Below are positions 57,189 to 64,000 of a DNA stretch of 64,000 nt, in pieces (position 1 is the stretch's first letter; each line of letters begins with the position of its first letter). The stretch lies in NCBI RefSeq assembly GCF_034424645.1, contig NZ_CP139969.1:3596001-3660000 (forward strand), read 5' to 3'. The translations under genes were made by a program, and so were the position numbers. The notes beneath the pieces were generated by a model, which was not told the DNA's origin, did not search any database, and was given only the letters and a program-made list of their open reading frames with translations. The stretch comes from Bordetella avium (GTDB taxonomy: Bacteria; Pseudomonadota; Gammaproteobacteria; Burkholderiales; Burkholderiaceae_B).

Positions 57189-57728
57189 TTAGTTGCGGAA
57201 CGGAAAGCTGAAGGCAGTCAACAGCGCCTTGGCTTCTTCGTCGGTCTTGGCGGAGGTGGTGATGCTGATGTTCAGCCCACGCAGCGCGTCGATCTTGTCG
57301 TACTCGATTTCGGGGAAAATGATTTGCTCTTTCACCCCGATGTTGTAGTTGCCGCGGCCGTCAAATGCACGACCCGAGATACCACGGAAGTCACGCACGC
57401 GCGGCAGCGCGATCGCGACCAGGCGATCCAGGAATTCGTACATGCGTTGACCACGCAGCGTGACCATGCAACCGATCGGGTAGTTTTCACGGATCTTGAA
57501 ACCCGCGATAGCTTTGCGCGTCTTGGTGATGACGGGCTTTTGACCGGCGATCTTGGTCAGGTCCGAGACAGCGTGCTCGATGACCTTCTTGTCAGCCACC
57601 GCTTCCGAGACACCCATGTTCAGGGTGATCTTGGTGATGCGGGGGACTTCCATCACGCTCTTGTAGCCAAACTTGGCTTGCAGGTCGACAGCGACCTTGC
57701 TCTTGTAGAAATCTTGCAAACGAGACAT
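57189..57728 (-). CDS. rplE: 50S ribosomal protein L5
   Basis: 179 aa. [21 protein letters not shown] cut at [21 protein letters not shown], and [21 protein letters not shown]. Binds 5S rRNA. 12 bases after rplX. Confidence 0.98.
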   Translation of the reverse strand: MSRLQDFYKSKVAVDLQAKFGYKSVMEVPRITKITLNMGVSEAVADKKVIEHAVSDLTKIAGQKPVITKTRKAIAGFKIRENYPIGCMVTLRGQRMYEFLDRLVAIALPRVRDFRGISGRAFDGRGNYNIGVKEQIIFPEIEYDKIDALRGLNISITTSAKTDEEAKALLTAFSFPFRN

Positions 57729-57740
57729 GTCTTTCGCCCC

Positions 57741-58061
57741 TTACGCCTTGGCGCCGACAGCGGCACCATTGGAACGGAACACACGAACTTTGCGGCCATC
57801 TTCTTCTTTGAAGCCCACGCGATCGGCCTTGCCGGTAGCGGGGTTGAAGAGTGCCACGTTCGAGATATGAATCGGGAGCGTCTTTTCGACGATGCCACCG
57901 GGGTTGTTGGCCATGGGATTGGCCTTCTGGTGCTTTTTCACGACGTTCACGCCTTCGACCAGAACGTGGTCGGCGTCAACGCGAGCCAGCACAACGCCGC
58001 GACGCTTCTTGTCGCGACCGGTCAGAACGATGACTTCGTCGCCTTTGAGAATCTTGTTCAT
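57741..58061 (-). CDS. rplX: 50S ribosomal protein L24
   Basis: 106 aa. KOW motif near the N-terminus ([18 protein letters not shown]), then [13 protein letters not shown] and the [11 protein letters not shown] block. Assembly initiator of the 50S subunit. 10 bases after rplN. Confidence 0.98.
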   Translation of the reverse strand: MNKILKGDEVIVLTGRDKKRRGVVLARVDADHVLVEGVNVVKKHQKANPMANNPGGIVEKTLPIHISNVALFNPATGKADRVGFKEEDGRKVRVFRSNGAAVGAKA

Positions 58062-58071
58062 CGTAGGCTCC

Positions 58072-58440
58072 TTACAGCACTTCCGGGGCCAGCGACACGA
58101 TCTTCATGAACTTCTCGGTACGCAGTTCACGCGTAACGGGTCCGAAGATGCGGGTGCCGATGGGCTCCAGCTTGGCATTGAGCAACACGGCGGCATTGCC
58201 GCCAAAACGAATCAGCGAACCGTCTTTGCGGCGTACGCCCTTGGCGGTACGAACCACCACAGCGTTGTAGATTTCGCCTTTTTTGACGCGCCCGCGCGGG
58301 GCCGCATCTTTGACGCTCACCTTGATGATGTCGCCGATACCGGCATAGCGGCGCTTGGAGCCACCGAGCACCTTGATGCACATGACAGCACGCGCACCAG
58401 TGTTATCGGCCACGTCCAGCGTGGTCTGCATTTGGATCAT
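58072..58440 (-). CDS. rplN: 50S ribosomal protein L14
   Basis: 122 aa. [21 protein letters not shown] cut at [17 protein letters not shown] and the FGPVTRELR end. First gene of this ribosomal run: the genes that usually precede it (rpsQ, rpmC, rplP) are not here, and an unrelated hydroxylase gene lies upstream after a 413-base leader. Confidence 0.98.
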   Translation of the reverse strand: MIQMQTTLDVADNTGARAVMCIKVLGGSKRRYAGIGDIIKVSVKDAAPRGRVKKGEIYNAVVVRTAKGVRRKDGSLIRFGGNAAVLLNAKLEPIGTRIFGPVTRELRTEKFMKIVSLAPEVL

Positions 58441-58853
58441 GATTTTTCCTGTTCCAACTTAACTGAAAACACGTCCTTTCCCGGTTGGATAGGCCCGCGT
58501 TTCCTGCCAGTTTTGGTCCCGTCAGGTCCGCGCTGCCTGCTGGCAGCAACGACCCTGGGTTGAAATCCTGCTGAGGATTTCCCTTCAAGTCGGTCAAACC
58601 GGCGCCAAGCCTTGCTTCCCAGGAAACTTCCTGGGTTGCCAGCCTTGCCCTTGGGCGCTCTCGAGGTTTTACGCTCAAGGTTTTCTCGGGGCTATCTGGT
58701 GTGAGGCCTGAGCCAACCCAACCAACAATTTGGGAAAGCTGTTCATTCTATCGCATCAAGCTTAGTAATGCAAGCCGCTTTTAGGCGAAAAAACAAAGGC
58801 TTGTATCTGCCTTGCAACGGGGATTTCTCTGGGCTGCAATACGGCGGTCCGTA
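58441..58853 (-). promoter_or_regulatory. Promoter and structured leader of the rplN (spc) operon
   Basis: No convincing gene in 413 bases; a 91-codon TTG frame inside it has no family features. Transcription from the promoter at 58745-58773 would give a leader of about 300 bases before rplN. It contains three perfect hairpins without U-tails: 58618-58635 (CCCAGGAA/TTCCTGGG), 58562-58581 (GAAATCCT/AGGATTTC) and 58532-58547 (GCTGCC/GGCAGC). Such a leader may carry ribosomal-protein feedback control, but no known r-protein motif was recognised. Confidence 0.6.
58745..58773 (-). promoter_or_regulatory. Candidate promoter of the rplN operon
   Basis: On the minus strand TTGCAT (58768-58773) and TAGAAT (58745-58750), five of six bases matching the -10, are separated by exactly 17 bases. 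Confidence 0.55.
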
Positions 58854-59609
58854 TCAAGTGCGGCCCCGCTTTTTGGCGTAGTAGGTCTGCTCCCAAGCAT
58901 CGTGATTGGCTTTGCCTCGGCGTATCTCATCACTCATGGGCGCGACGGCCAGCACCAGGCGATTGAGCCAGCTCACGGGCGCGCGGCAGGGCCGTTCGAA
59001 ATCGACAAACAAGACCGCTCTCAAACCCTGAGTATCGTTGTGGACTTGGTGCGGGTACAAGTCATCAAACACCACTGCCTCGCCTTCGCGCCAGACATAG
59101 CGCTGCCCATCCACCTCAATCCAGCAGTGCTCGCGCGGCTCGGGCACCCGCAAACCGAGGTGCAGACGCAATACGCCGTTGTAAGGCCCTTTGTGCAAGG
59201 GAATCCGCTTACCCGCCTCAAGAATGGAGAAAAAGGCAGTGCGGATACCAGGAATACCCTGCAAGGCCTTCGCAGTAGCCGGACAGCGCGCCAGATTACG
59301 CGCCGAGCGCATGCCATACCCTATGAAAACAAAGGTTTTCCATTGATCATCGTCTGTGATCATGCCGACATCTGGCGATATTTCATGGAAAGCCGGCAAG
59401 CGATCCCGCTCAGTCAGCAGCGCATCCAGCTCGGCCTGGATCGCGGGTGTCTGCGCTTCCAGCGCCGACACCCAAGGGAACTGACGGTTATCGAAAATGG
59501 GCCTGTCGCCAACTTTGGAGGCCCGGGCAATCCGTACACGCAAATAATCAATGAAACGGAAAAGAATTCTGGAAAAAAAGCTCTGGCTGCTTTGGGATGC
59601 TGGCTGCAC
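58854..59609 (-). CDS. Aspartyl/asparaginyl beta-hydroxylase-family protein (LpxO-like)
   Basis: 251 aa from a GTG at 59609. Iron/2-oxoglutarate dioxygenase core: HKGPYNGVLRLHLGLRVP (iron His and 2-oxoglutarate contacts), EGEAVVFDDLYPHQVHN (second His) and RAVLFVDFERP. LpxO enzymes of this family add a 2-hydroxyl to a lipid A acyl chain; others hydroxylate proteins. The N-terminal membrane helix of typical LpxO is weak here (FFSRILFRFIDYL), so the lipid A role is only a possibility. Stands alone between the ribosomal leader and an aldehyde dehydrogenase. Confidence 0.8.
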   Translation of the reverse strand: MQPASQSSQSFFSRILFRFIDYLRVRIARASKVGDRPIFDNRQFPWVSALEAQTPAIQAELDALLTERDRLPAFHEISPDVGMITDDDQWKTFVFIGYGMRSARNLARCPATAKALQGIPGIRTAFFSILEAGKRIPLHKGPYNGVLRLHLGLRVPEPREHCWIEVDGQRYVWREGEAVVFDDLYPHQVHNDTQGLRAVLFVDFERPCRAPVSWLNRLVLAVAPMSDEIRRGKANHDAWEQTYYAKKRGRT

Positions 59610-59913
59610 GGTCTGACGTCGGCTGACAAAGTTGTTGTTATTCCCGGCCAGGCGTCTGGCGCGGACCCCATTCTCTGCTTTACGGTAGCTCGGTCAAAGA
59701 TCATACCGAGTTAGGCGCTGAGTGGTAGACGCACCCGCCGCCTCGCGGCATTGCGCCCTATTGGCTCCCTCATGTAAAGCCGGAGTGGCCCCTGCGCATC
59801 AGGCCAAGCTAGTTTAGACTCGTCCTATCTCGCGGGCGCGGCGCGCGCCCATGCTGTTTCACCCTCTTCCGCTTCACCTTATACCCACTTTTGCCCCCCA
59901 AGGAATGACTGGC
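59610..59913. other. Divergent intergenic region
   Basis: 304 bases between the hydroxylase GTG and the aldehyde dehydrogenase ATG. It must hold both promoters, but I found no convincing -35/-10 pair. A GC palindrome (GGGCGCGGCGCGCGCCC, 59835-59851) is the only distinct structure; its role is unknown. Confidence 0.35.
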
Positions 59914-61341
59914 ATGTACGAACAGCTGGCTTTGTATATCGATGGTGAGTTTCTGGCCGGAGACGGCCGTAAAACCCAGGACGTGATCAACCCCGCTACG
60001 CGCGAAGTACTGGGCCAGCTACCGCACGCCACCCAGTCCGACCTGGACCGCGCCCTGGAAGCGGCCGCGCGCGCCTTTGAAACCTGGAAACGCACTTCGC
60101 CGATGGAGCGCGCGGCCATTTTGCGCAAAGTGGGTGCGCTATCGCGCGAACACGCCAAGGACATCGGGCGCAACATGACCCTGGATCAGGGCAAGCCGCT
60201 CGCCGAGGCAGTGGGTGAAGTGATGGGCTGCTCGGAACATGCCGATTGGCACGCAGAAGAATGCCGCCGCATCTACGGTCGCATCGTGCCTCCCCGCAAC
60301 CCCGATGCCCGCCAACTGGTTGTGCGCGAGCCCATCGGCGTCTGCGCCGCCTTCACGCCCTGGAACTTCCCGTACAACCAGGCCATCCGCAAAATCTGCG
60401 CGGCGCTGGGCGCAGGCTGCACGATGGTGCTCAAAGGCCCGGAAGATTCGCCCAGCGCAGTGATGGCCATTGCCCGTCTGTTCCATGAAGCCGGCCTGCC
60501 CAAGGGCTGCCTGAATATCGTCTGGGGCGAACCCGCCAAAATTTCCGACTACCTGATCCGCTCGCCCATCGTGCGCAAGGTATCGTTCACCGGCTCGGTG
60601 CCAGTGGGCAAACATCTGGCCGCGCTGGCCGGCGCCCATATGAAGCGGGTCACGATGGAACTCGGCGGTCACTCGCCGGTGCTGGTCTTTGACGACGCCG
60701 ATGTCAACCGCGCGGCTGAACTGCTGGCCCGTTTCAAGGTCCGCAATGCCGGCCAGGTCTGCGTTTCGCCAACCCGCTTTTATGTTCAGGAAGGCGCTTA
60801 CGACCAATTCGTGGCTCGATTCACCGAGGTGCTGGCCGGCATCAAGGTCGGTAATGGCCTAGACGAAGGCGTGGAAATGGGCCCGCTGGCGCACGAACGC
60901 CGCGTCTCCACCATGACCCAATTCGTGGATGATGCCCGCAAGCACGGCGGGAAGGTTTTGCTCGGTGGCGACGCCCCCTCCGACCAGGGCTTTTTCTTCA
61001 GCCCCACCGTGATCACCGATCTGCCCGACCACGCCATGCTGATGACCGAAGAACCCTTCGGCCCGCTGGCGCCCGTTGTGCGTTTCAAAGACACCGACGA
61101 AGTCATCAAACGCGCCAACAGCCTGCCCTTCGGCCTGTCTTCGTATGTGTTCACGGAATCGCTGAAAACGGCCACCAAGGTCTCCAATGCGCTGGAGGCC
61201 GGCATGGTCAATATCAACCACTTTGGCAGCGCCCTGGCCGAAACGCCTTTTGGCGGTGTCAAGGATAGCGGTATCGGTAGCGAAGGCGGCCAGGAAACCT
61301 TTGATGGTTACCTGGTGACCAAGTACATCACCCACGTCTGA
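59914..61341 (+). CDS. NAD(P)-dependent aldehyde dehydrogenase (succinate-semialdehyde type)
   Basis: 475 aa from the ATG at 59914 (AAGGA nine bases upstream; an ATG at 59905 touches that Shine-Dalgarno and is less likely). [13 protein letters not shown] for the cofactor and oxyanion site, [12 protein letters not shown], general base E249 in MELGGHSP, nucleophile C283 in [12 protein letters not shown] and the late [10 protein letters not shown]. Resembles GabD-like enzymes, but aldehyde specificity cannot be read. No operon partner on either side. Confidence 0.92.
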   Translation: MYEQLALYIDGEFLAGDGRKTQDVINPATREVLGQLPHATQSDLDRALEAAARAFETWKRTSPMERAAILRKVGALSREHAKDIGRNMTLDQGKPLAEAVGEVMGCSEHADWHAEECRRIYGRIVPPRNPDARQLVVREPIGVCAAFTPWNFPYNQAIRKICAALGAGCTMVLKGPEDSPSAVMAIARLFHEAGLPKGCLNIVWGEPAKISDYLIRSPIVRKVSFTGSVPVGKHLAALAGAHMKRVTMELGGHSPVLVFDDADVNRAAELLARFKVRNAGQVCVSPTRFYVQEGAYDQFVARFTEVLAGIKVGNGLDEGVEMGPLAHERRVSTMTQFVDDARKHGGKVLLGGDAPSDQGFFFSPTVITDLPDHAMLMTEEPFGPLAPVVRFKDTDEVIKRANSLPFGLSSYVFTESLKTATKVSNALEAGMVNINHFGSALAETPFGGVKDSGIGSEGGQETFDGYLVTKYITHV

Positions 61342-61675
61342 CCGACTGGGCGATAAGTCCAGGCGCGAGTGATGGGCAGGCCGGCCCGGAACTCGCGCGT
61401 GGTCCGCCGTTTGGGATACATCCGCCCAAGGCCATCATCGAGCGCTCGTCCTCCCTAGCGCCCCATATGCTAGATGGCGCTGGGCAGGATCATCCCTGCG
61501 ATACCGGAACCGGCATTCCGAAGATCGTCTTGAACCGTTCCGCATAGGCCTTGTGCTGCGCCAGGCAGACGGCATTGGAGCCGGATAGGCCAGACAGCCG
61601 CAAACTGGACGATAGGCAGGGCGAACGTTATCGCAGCGAATGGCCCAAGGTTTGCATCTGATTAACCTCTCTTCG
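61342..61675. other. Gene-free stretch with a possible decayed fragment
   Basis: 334 bases between the aldehyde dehydrogenase and the IclR gene. On the minus strand, 61491-61580, a short open stretch reads AVCLAQHKAYAERFKTIFG and stops at 61493-61495. The phrase looks like a conserved helix of di-heme cytochrome c peroxidases, but it has no start and no upstream continuation in frame. Weak; nothing else seen. Confidence 0.25.
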
Positions 61676-62437
61676 CTAGGCAATATACCGCGCAGGTGGT
61701 ATTTCCAAGCGGTGGCAAATTTGTTTGCTGCATTGTTTTAGCCACTCCGCTGCTTTTTCTGTTTCAAGCAAGCGAAAGCGCTCAGACGACATCACCAAAC
61801 CCAGCCCTGCATAAATAGATTGGTCTGGAACTTCTAGGGCAATTGCTATGCCTGCATTATGAGGGTCCAATGCGCCGAGGCTGGTGGCATAACCTTGCTT
61901 GCGCACGAGTTTGAGCGTTTGGCTCAATGTCTCCAAAGCATCGTTCGTGGCAGACCCATCCAATTCTGCTGCGTTTTTTTGCATCAGTTTGCGCAATCGC
62001 GGTTTGCTTAAAGAGGATAGGACCGCCAAAGACATCGCGCCTTTGAAAGTGGGCATGCGGCGGCCGCGCCCATAACTGGCGCGCATCTGCACGCCATGAG
62101 ACTCATACTGAATGGTCAGGACATGATCACCGCTCAGCATGACCAGCGCGACATCACAGTCCACCTGCTGAGCTAAGTCCTTCATGGGACCAGCGCTGGC
62201 TTGGATCAAGGGATCACCGCTGCGCAATTGATAGTCCAGTTCCACGATGCGGTTGCCCAGTACATAACGCCCCGTGCTCGCAGCCCGTAGCAACTGAGCC
62301 TCTGTCAGCTCTCTCAGGTAGCGATAAGCGGTAGGAATGGAGCAATCTAGCTGCTGAGCAACCTCTTCTGCGCTCCAAGTCGCGCGGTCTTGGGTGAATA
62401 AGTCCAAGACAGAAAGCATGCGTGTAAGGCTAGACAT
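61676..62437 (-). CDS. IclR-family transcriptional regulator
   Basis: 253 aa from the ATG at 62437. N-terminal winged helix (SLTRMLSVLDLFTQ, EEVAQQLDCSIPTAYRYL), then the IclR ligand-binding domain: YVLGNRIVELDYQL, GRGRRMPTFKGAMSLAVLS and HNAGIAIALEVPD. Typically represses or activates an adjacent catabolic operon on binding an aromatic or short-chain acid. Shares orientation with the dehydrogenase and binding-protein genes upstream, so it may be their regulator. Codons are visibly more AT-rich than in the genes before 61 kb. Confidence 0.9.
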   Translation of the reverse strand: MSSLTRMLSVLDLFTQDRATWSAEEVAQQLDCSIPTAYRYLRELTEAQLLRAASTGRYVLGNRIVELDYQLRSGDPLIQASAGPMKDLAQQVDCDVALVMLSGDHVLTIQYESHGVQMRASYGRGRRMPTFKGAMSLAVLSSLSKPRLRKLMQKNAAELDGSATNDALETLSQTLKLVRKQGYATSLGALDPHNAGIAIALEVPDQSIYAGLGLVMSSERFRLLETEKAAEWLKQCSKQICHRLEIPPARYIA

Positions 62438-62505
62438 GTCGTATAAAAAAGCAAAGCCTCCGCAACGATCCACTCGGTGCAGAGGCCGGTCAAATATTGC
62501 CGTGT

Positions 62506-63285
62506 TTATTGAATCAGGCGACCACCATCAATAACCAAGTCTGCGCCCGTAATCATACGTGCATCGCGAGATGCCAAGAATGCTACGGAAGCAGCCACGT
62601 CCTCAGTCGTAACAATATCACCCATAGGGTTCATTGCACGCACCGCTTGTTGAGCCGCCTCCAAAGAACCAAATTGCTGAATCAATTTGGCTTCCACCAG
62701 CGGAGTCCACACATAACCTGGGTGCACCGCATTGACACGTACTTTATAACCAAAGCGCGCGGCGCTCAGTGCTGCCTGTTTCGTCAAGTTGGTGACGGCT
62801 GCTTTACTTGCGCCATAAGCACCCGCATCACGTGATCCCACTTGGCCTGCTACAGAACCCAAGTTTACGATGGAGCCGCCTTGAGATTGTTGCTTCATCA
62901 CACGAATTGCGGCTTGGAGCCCTAGCAAAGTCCCATCGACGTTAATGGAGAACAAACGCTGCCAGTCATCCAGTGGCAGTTCATCGATCGCGTGACTGCC
63001 CCTCATGACCACGCCTGCATTATTCACCAGCACATCTAAGTGTTGGTATTGCTCTACCACGTAGGCCACAGCCTGCTCCCAGGATGCAGCTTGTGTGACA
63101 TCCAACTGGACCCAGTGCGGATAGGGTAAATCCCCAAAGATGCGTTGAAGGCGTTCTGTATCAGGGGCAATCAAATCAGCCAGTACGACTATGGCGCCCT
63201 CCTGCGTAAAGCGGTGGGCGATAGACATACCCATCCCACCGCTGCCTCCGGAGATAAGGACAGTTTTTCCTTGAAAGCGGTTCAT
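62506..63285 (-). CDS. Short-chain dehydrogenase/reductase (SDR)
   Basis: 259 aa. Classical SDR: GGSGGMGMSIA (13-23) for NAD(P), NNAGVV, the catalytic Ser in GSVAGQV and the Y-x-x-x-K pair in AGAYGASKAAV, and PGYVWTPL. An acidic residue after the second strand (LADL) favours NAD over NADP. Substrate unknown. Lies between a Bug-type binding protein and an IclR regulator, suggesting a small catabolic operon. Confidence 0.92.
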   Translation of the reverse strand: MNRFQGKTVLISGGSGGMGMSIAHRFTQEGAIVVLADLIAPDTERLQRIFGDLPYPHWVQLDVTQAASWEQAVAYVVEQYQHLDVLVNNAGVVMRGSHAIDELPLDDWQRLFSINVDGTLLGLQAAIRVMKQQSQGGSIVNLGSVAGQVGSRDAGAYGASKAAVTNLTKQAALSAARFGYKVRVNAVHPGYVWTPLVEAKLIQQFGSLEAAQQAVRAMNPMGDIVTTEDVAASVAFLASRDARMITGADLVIDGGRLIQ

Positions 63286-63318
63286 TGTGTAATAGAAAAA
63301 ATAAATTAGAGAGACGGC

Positions 63319-64000
63319 TTAGTCTGCGGACATATTGGCCGCACGCATGACGGGCGTCCAATAGGCAATTTCATCATTGATGAAACGGCCGAATTCTTCT
63401 GGATTACTGGTTTTTATTTGCACACCTTTTTCGGTGATTTTCTTGGATATCACCGGGTCGTGCATGGCAGCCGTAATAACCTGATTCAACCTGTCTACTA
63501 CCGGCTGAGGTGTACCTGCCTTGACAGCGACACCCCACCAGAACGTAGGAACTATGCTGCCATAGCCCAGCTCTTTGAGCGTCGGCACATCTGGCAAAGA
63601 TGGCGCACGCTGGTCGGAACCAATCGCCAGCGCACGAAGCTTGTTGGCGTAGACATAACTGCCCGATGTCGGGATAGCGTCATACATAAAGTTGACTTGT
63701 CCTCCCATCAAATCGCTCAAACCGGGTAATGAACCTCGATAGGCTACATGGGTCATGGTGGCGTCGATATGCTTGGCCATCAACGTGCCAAACAGGTGTC
63801 CCCCGGTACCCACGCCTTGCGACGCATAGCTGATTGCGTCAGGACTGGCTTTAGCCGCAGTAACCAGATCTTCAAAGCTGCGGTAAGGGCTATTCGTCGG
63901 AACGACCACCAATGCTGGAGCAACGACCAACTGTGTCACGGCCTGCAAGTCTTTACGCGGGTCATAGCTGAGTTTTTTGAACAAGCCCAAATTAGTGGCC
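63319..64000 (-). CDS. Bug-family tripartite-tricarboxylate-type binding protein (5' end beyond window)
   Basis: About 227 visible residues; the frame stays open through the end of the window, so the N-terminus and signal peptide are missing. Bug/TctC features: LGLFKKLSYDP, PALVVVPTNSPY, YASQGVGTGGHL, HVAYRGSLPGLSDLMGGQV, MYDAIPTS and GSDQRAPSLPDVPTLKELGY. The family is hugely expanded in Bordetella and binds organic acids and related solutes. Ligand unknown. 33 bases before the dehydrogenase gene, same direction. Confidence 0.93.
   Translation of the reverse strand, partial: ATNLGLFKKLSYDPRKDLQAVTQLVVAPALVVVPTNSPYRSFEDLVTAAKASPDAISYASQGVGTGGHLFGTLMAKHIDATMTHVAYRGSLPGLSDLMGGQVNFMYDAIPTSGSYVYANKLRALAIGSDQRAPSLPDVPTLKELGYGSIVPTFWWGVAVKAGTPQPVVDRLNQVITAAMHDPVISKKITEKGVQIKTSNPEEFGRFINDEIAYWTPVMRAANMSAD

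Noticed and set aside
56751..58109. 452-codon plus-strand open frame
   Set aside because: Antisense to rpsH, rpsN, rplE and rplX, all clearly real.
58403..58678. 91-codon frame in the rplN leader
   Set aside because: TTG start, runs out of frame into rplN, content explained by hairpin sequences; no domain.

Overview
The window looks like a chromosomal segment of a betaproteobacterium of the Alcaligenaceae, most likely Bordetella or a very close relative. The basis is the wlb-type band-A LPS gene order (wlbA-B-C-E-F-G-H-...-L), its position next to ssb-MFS-uvrA, fairly high GC with dense ATGA-overlapping operons, and betaproteobacterial gene neighbourhoods (cyaY/lptM/lysA, resB-ccsB-cytochrome c4, aroK-aroB-dgt). 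The assignment rests on recognising sequence and gene order; no database was searched.

Layout. (1) 1-4.35 kb, minus strand: an OmpR-type response regulator, a sensor histidine kinase that carries a complete C-terminal periplasmic substrate-binding domain, and a separate ABC substrate-binding protein clearly paralogous to that domain. (2) 4.7-15.2 kb, plus strand: a wlb cluster for a diacetamido-uronic-acid-containing LPS sugar chain, ending in the 4,6-dehydratase wlbL. The epimerase wlbD usually found between wlbC and wlbE is absent. (3) 15.2-26.1 kb, minus strand and meeting wlbL tail to tail: an O-antigen module with an acyltransferase, a NodB-like deacetylase, a glutaminase-amidotransferase fusion, a GT2 glycosyltransferase, a DUF218 protein, two Wzx-type flippases, a GT-C glycosyltransferase and a separate periplasmic partner. 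(4) 26.2-36.2 kb: ssb, an MFS transporter, uvrA, a GST, a LuxR-family regulator, dgt, aroB, aroK. (5) 36.2-49.4 kb: mrcA (PBP1A), cyaY, lptM, lysA, resB/ccsB with a cytochrome c4, engB, hemB, dsbD, cutA and a HIT protein. (6) 49.4-58.8 kb, minus strand: the spc and alpha ribosomal operons from rplN to rplQ, starting from their own promoter and a long structured leader. (7) 58.8-64 kb: an AspH/LpxO-like hydroxylase, an aldehyde dehydrogenase, then a visibly AT-richer module of an IclR regulator, a short-chain dehydrogenase and a Bug-type binding protein that runs off the end.

How they work together. Regions 2 and 3 would make, modify (acylation, uronamide formation, possible deacetylation), flip and ligate surface glycans. 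Region 1 looks like a sensor-controlled ABC uptake system. Regions 4-6 are mostly housekeeping: DNA repair, shikimate, lysine and heme synthesis, peptidoglycan synthesis, cytochrome c maturation and translation.

The observations most worth a second look are the kinase fused to a binding protein and its adjacent paralog, the 11-bp-spaced direct repeat in front of that paralog, the missing wlbD, the GATase-amidotransferase fusion, the split GT-C enzyme beside two flippases, and the hairpin-rich leader of the rplN operon. I saw no CRISPR array, rRNA, tRNA, phage or insertion sequence. All starts are predictions from ATG/GTG position, Shine-Dalgarno match and overlap.
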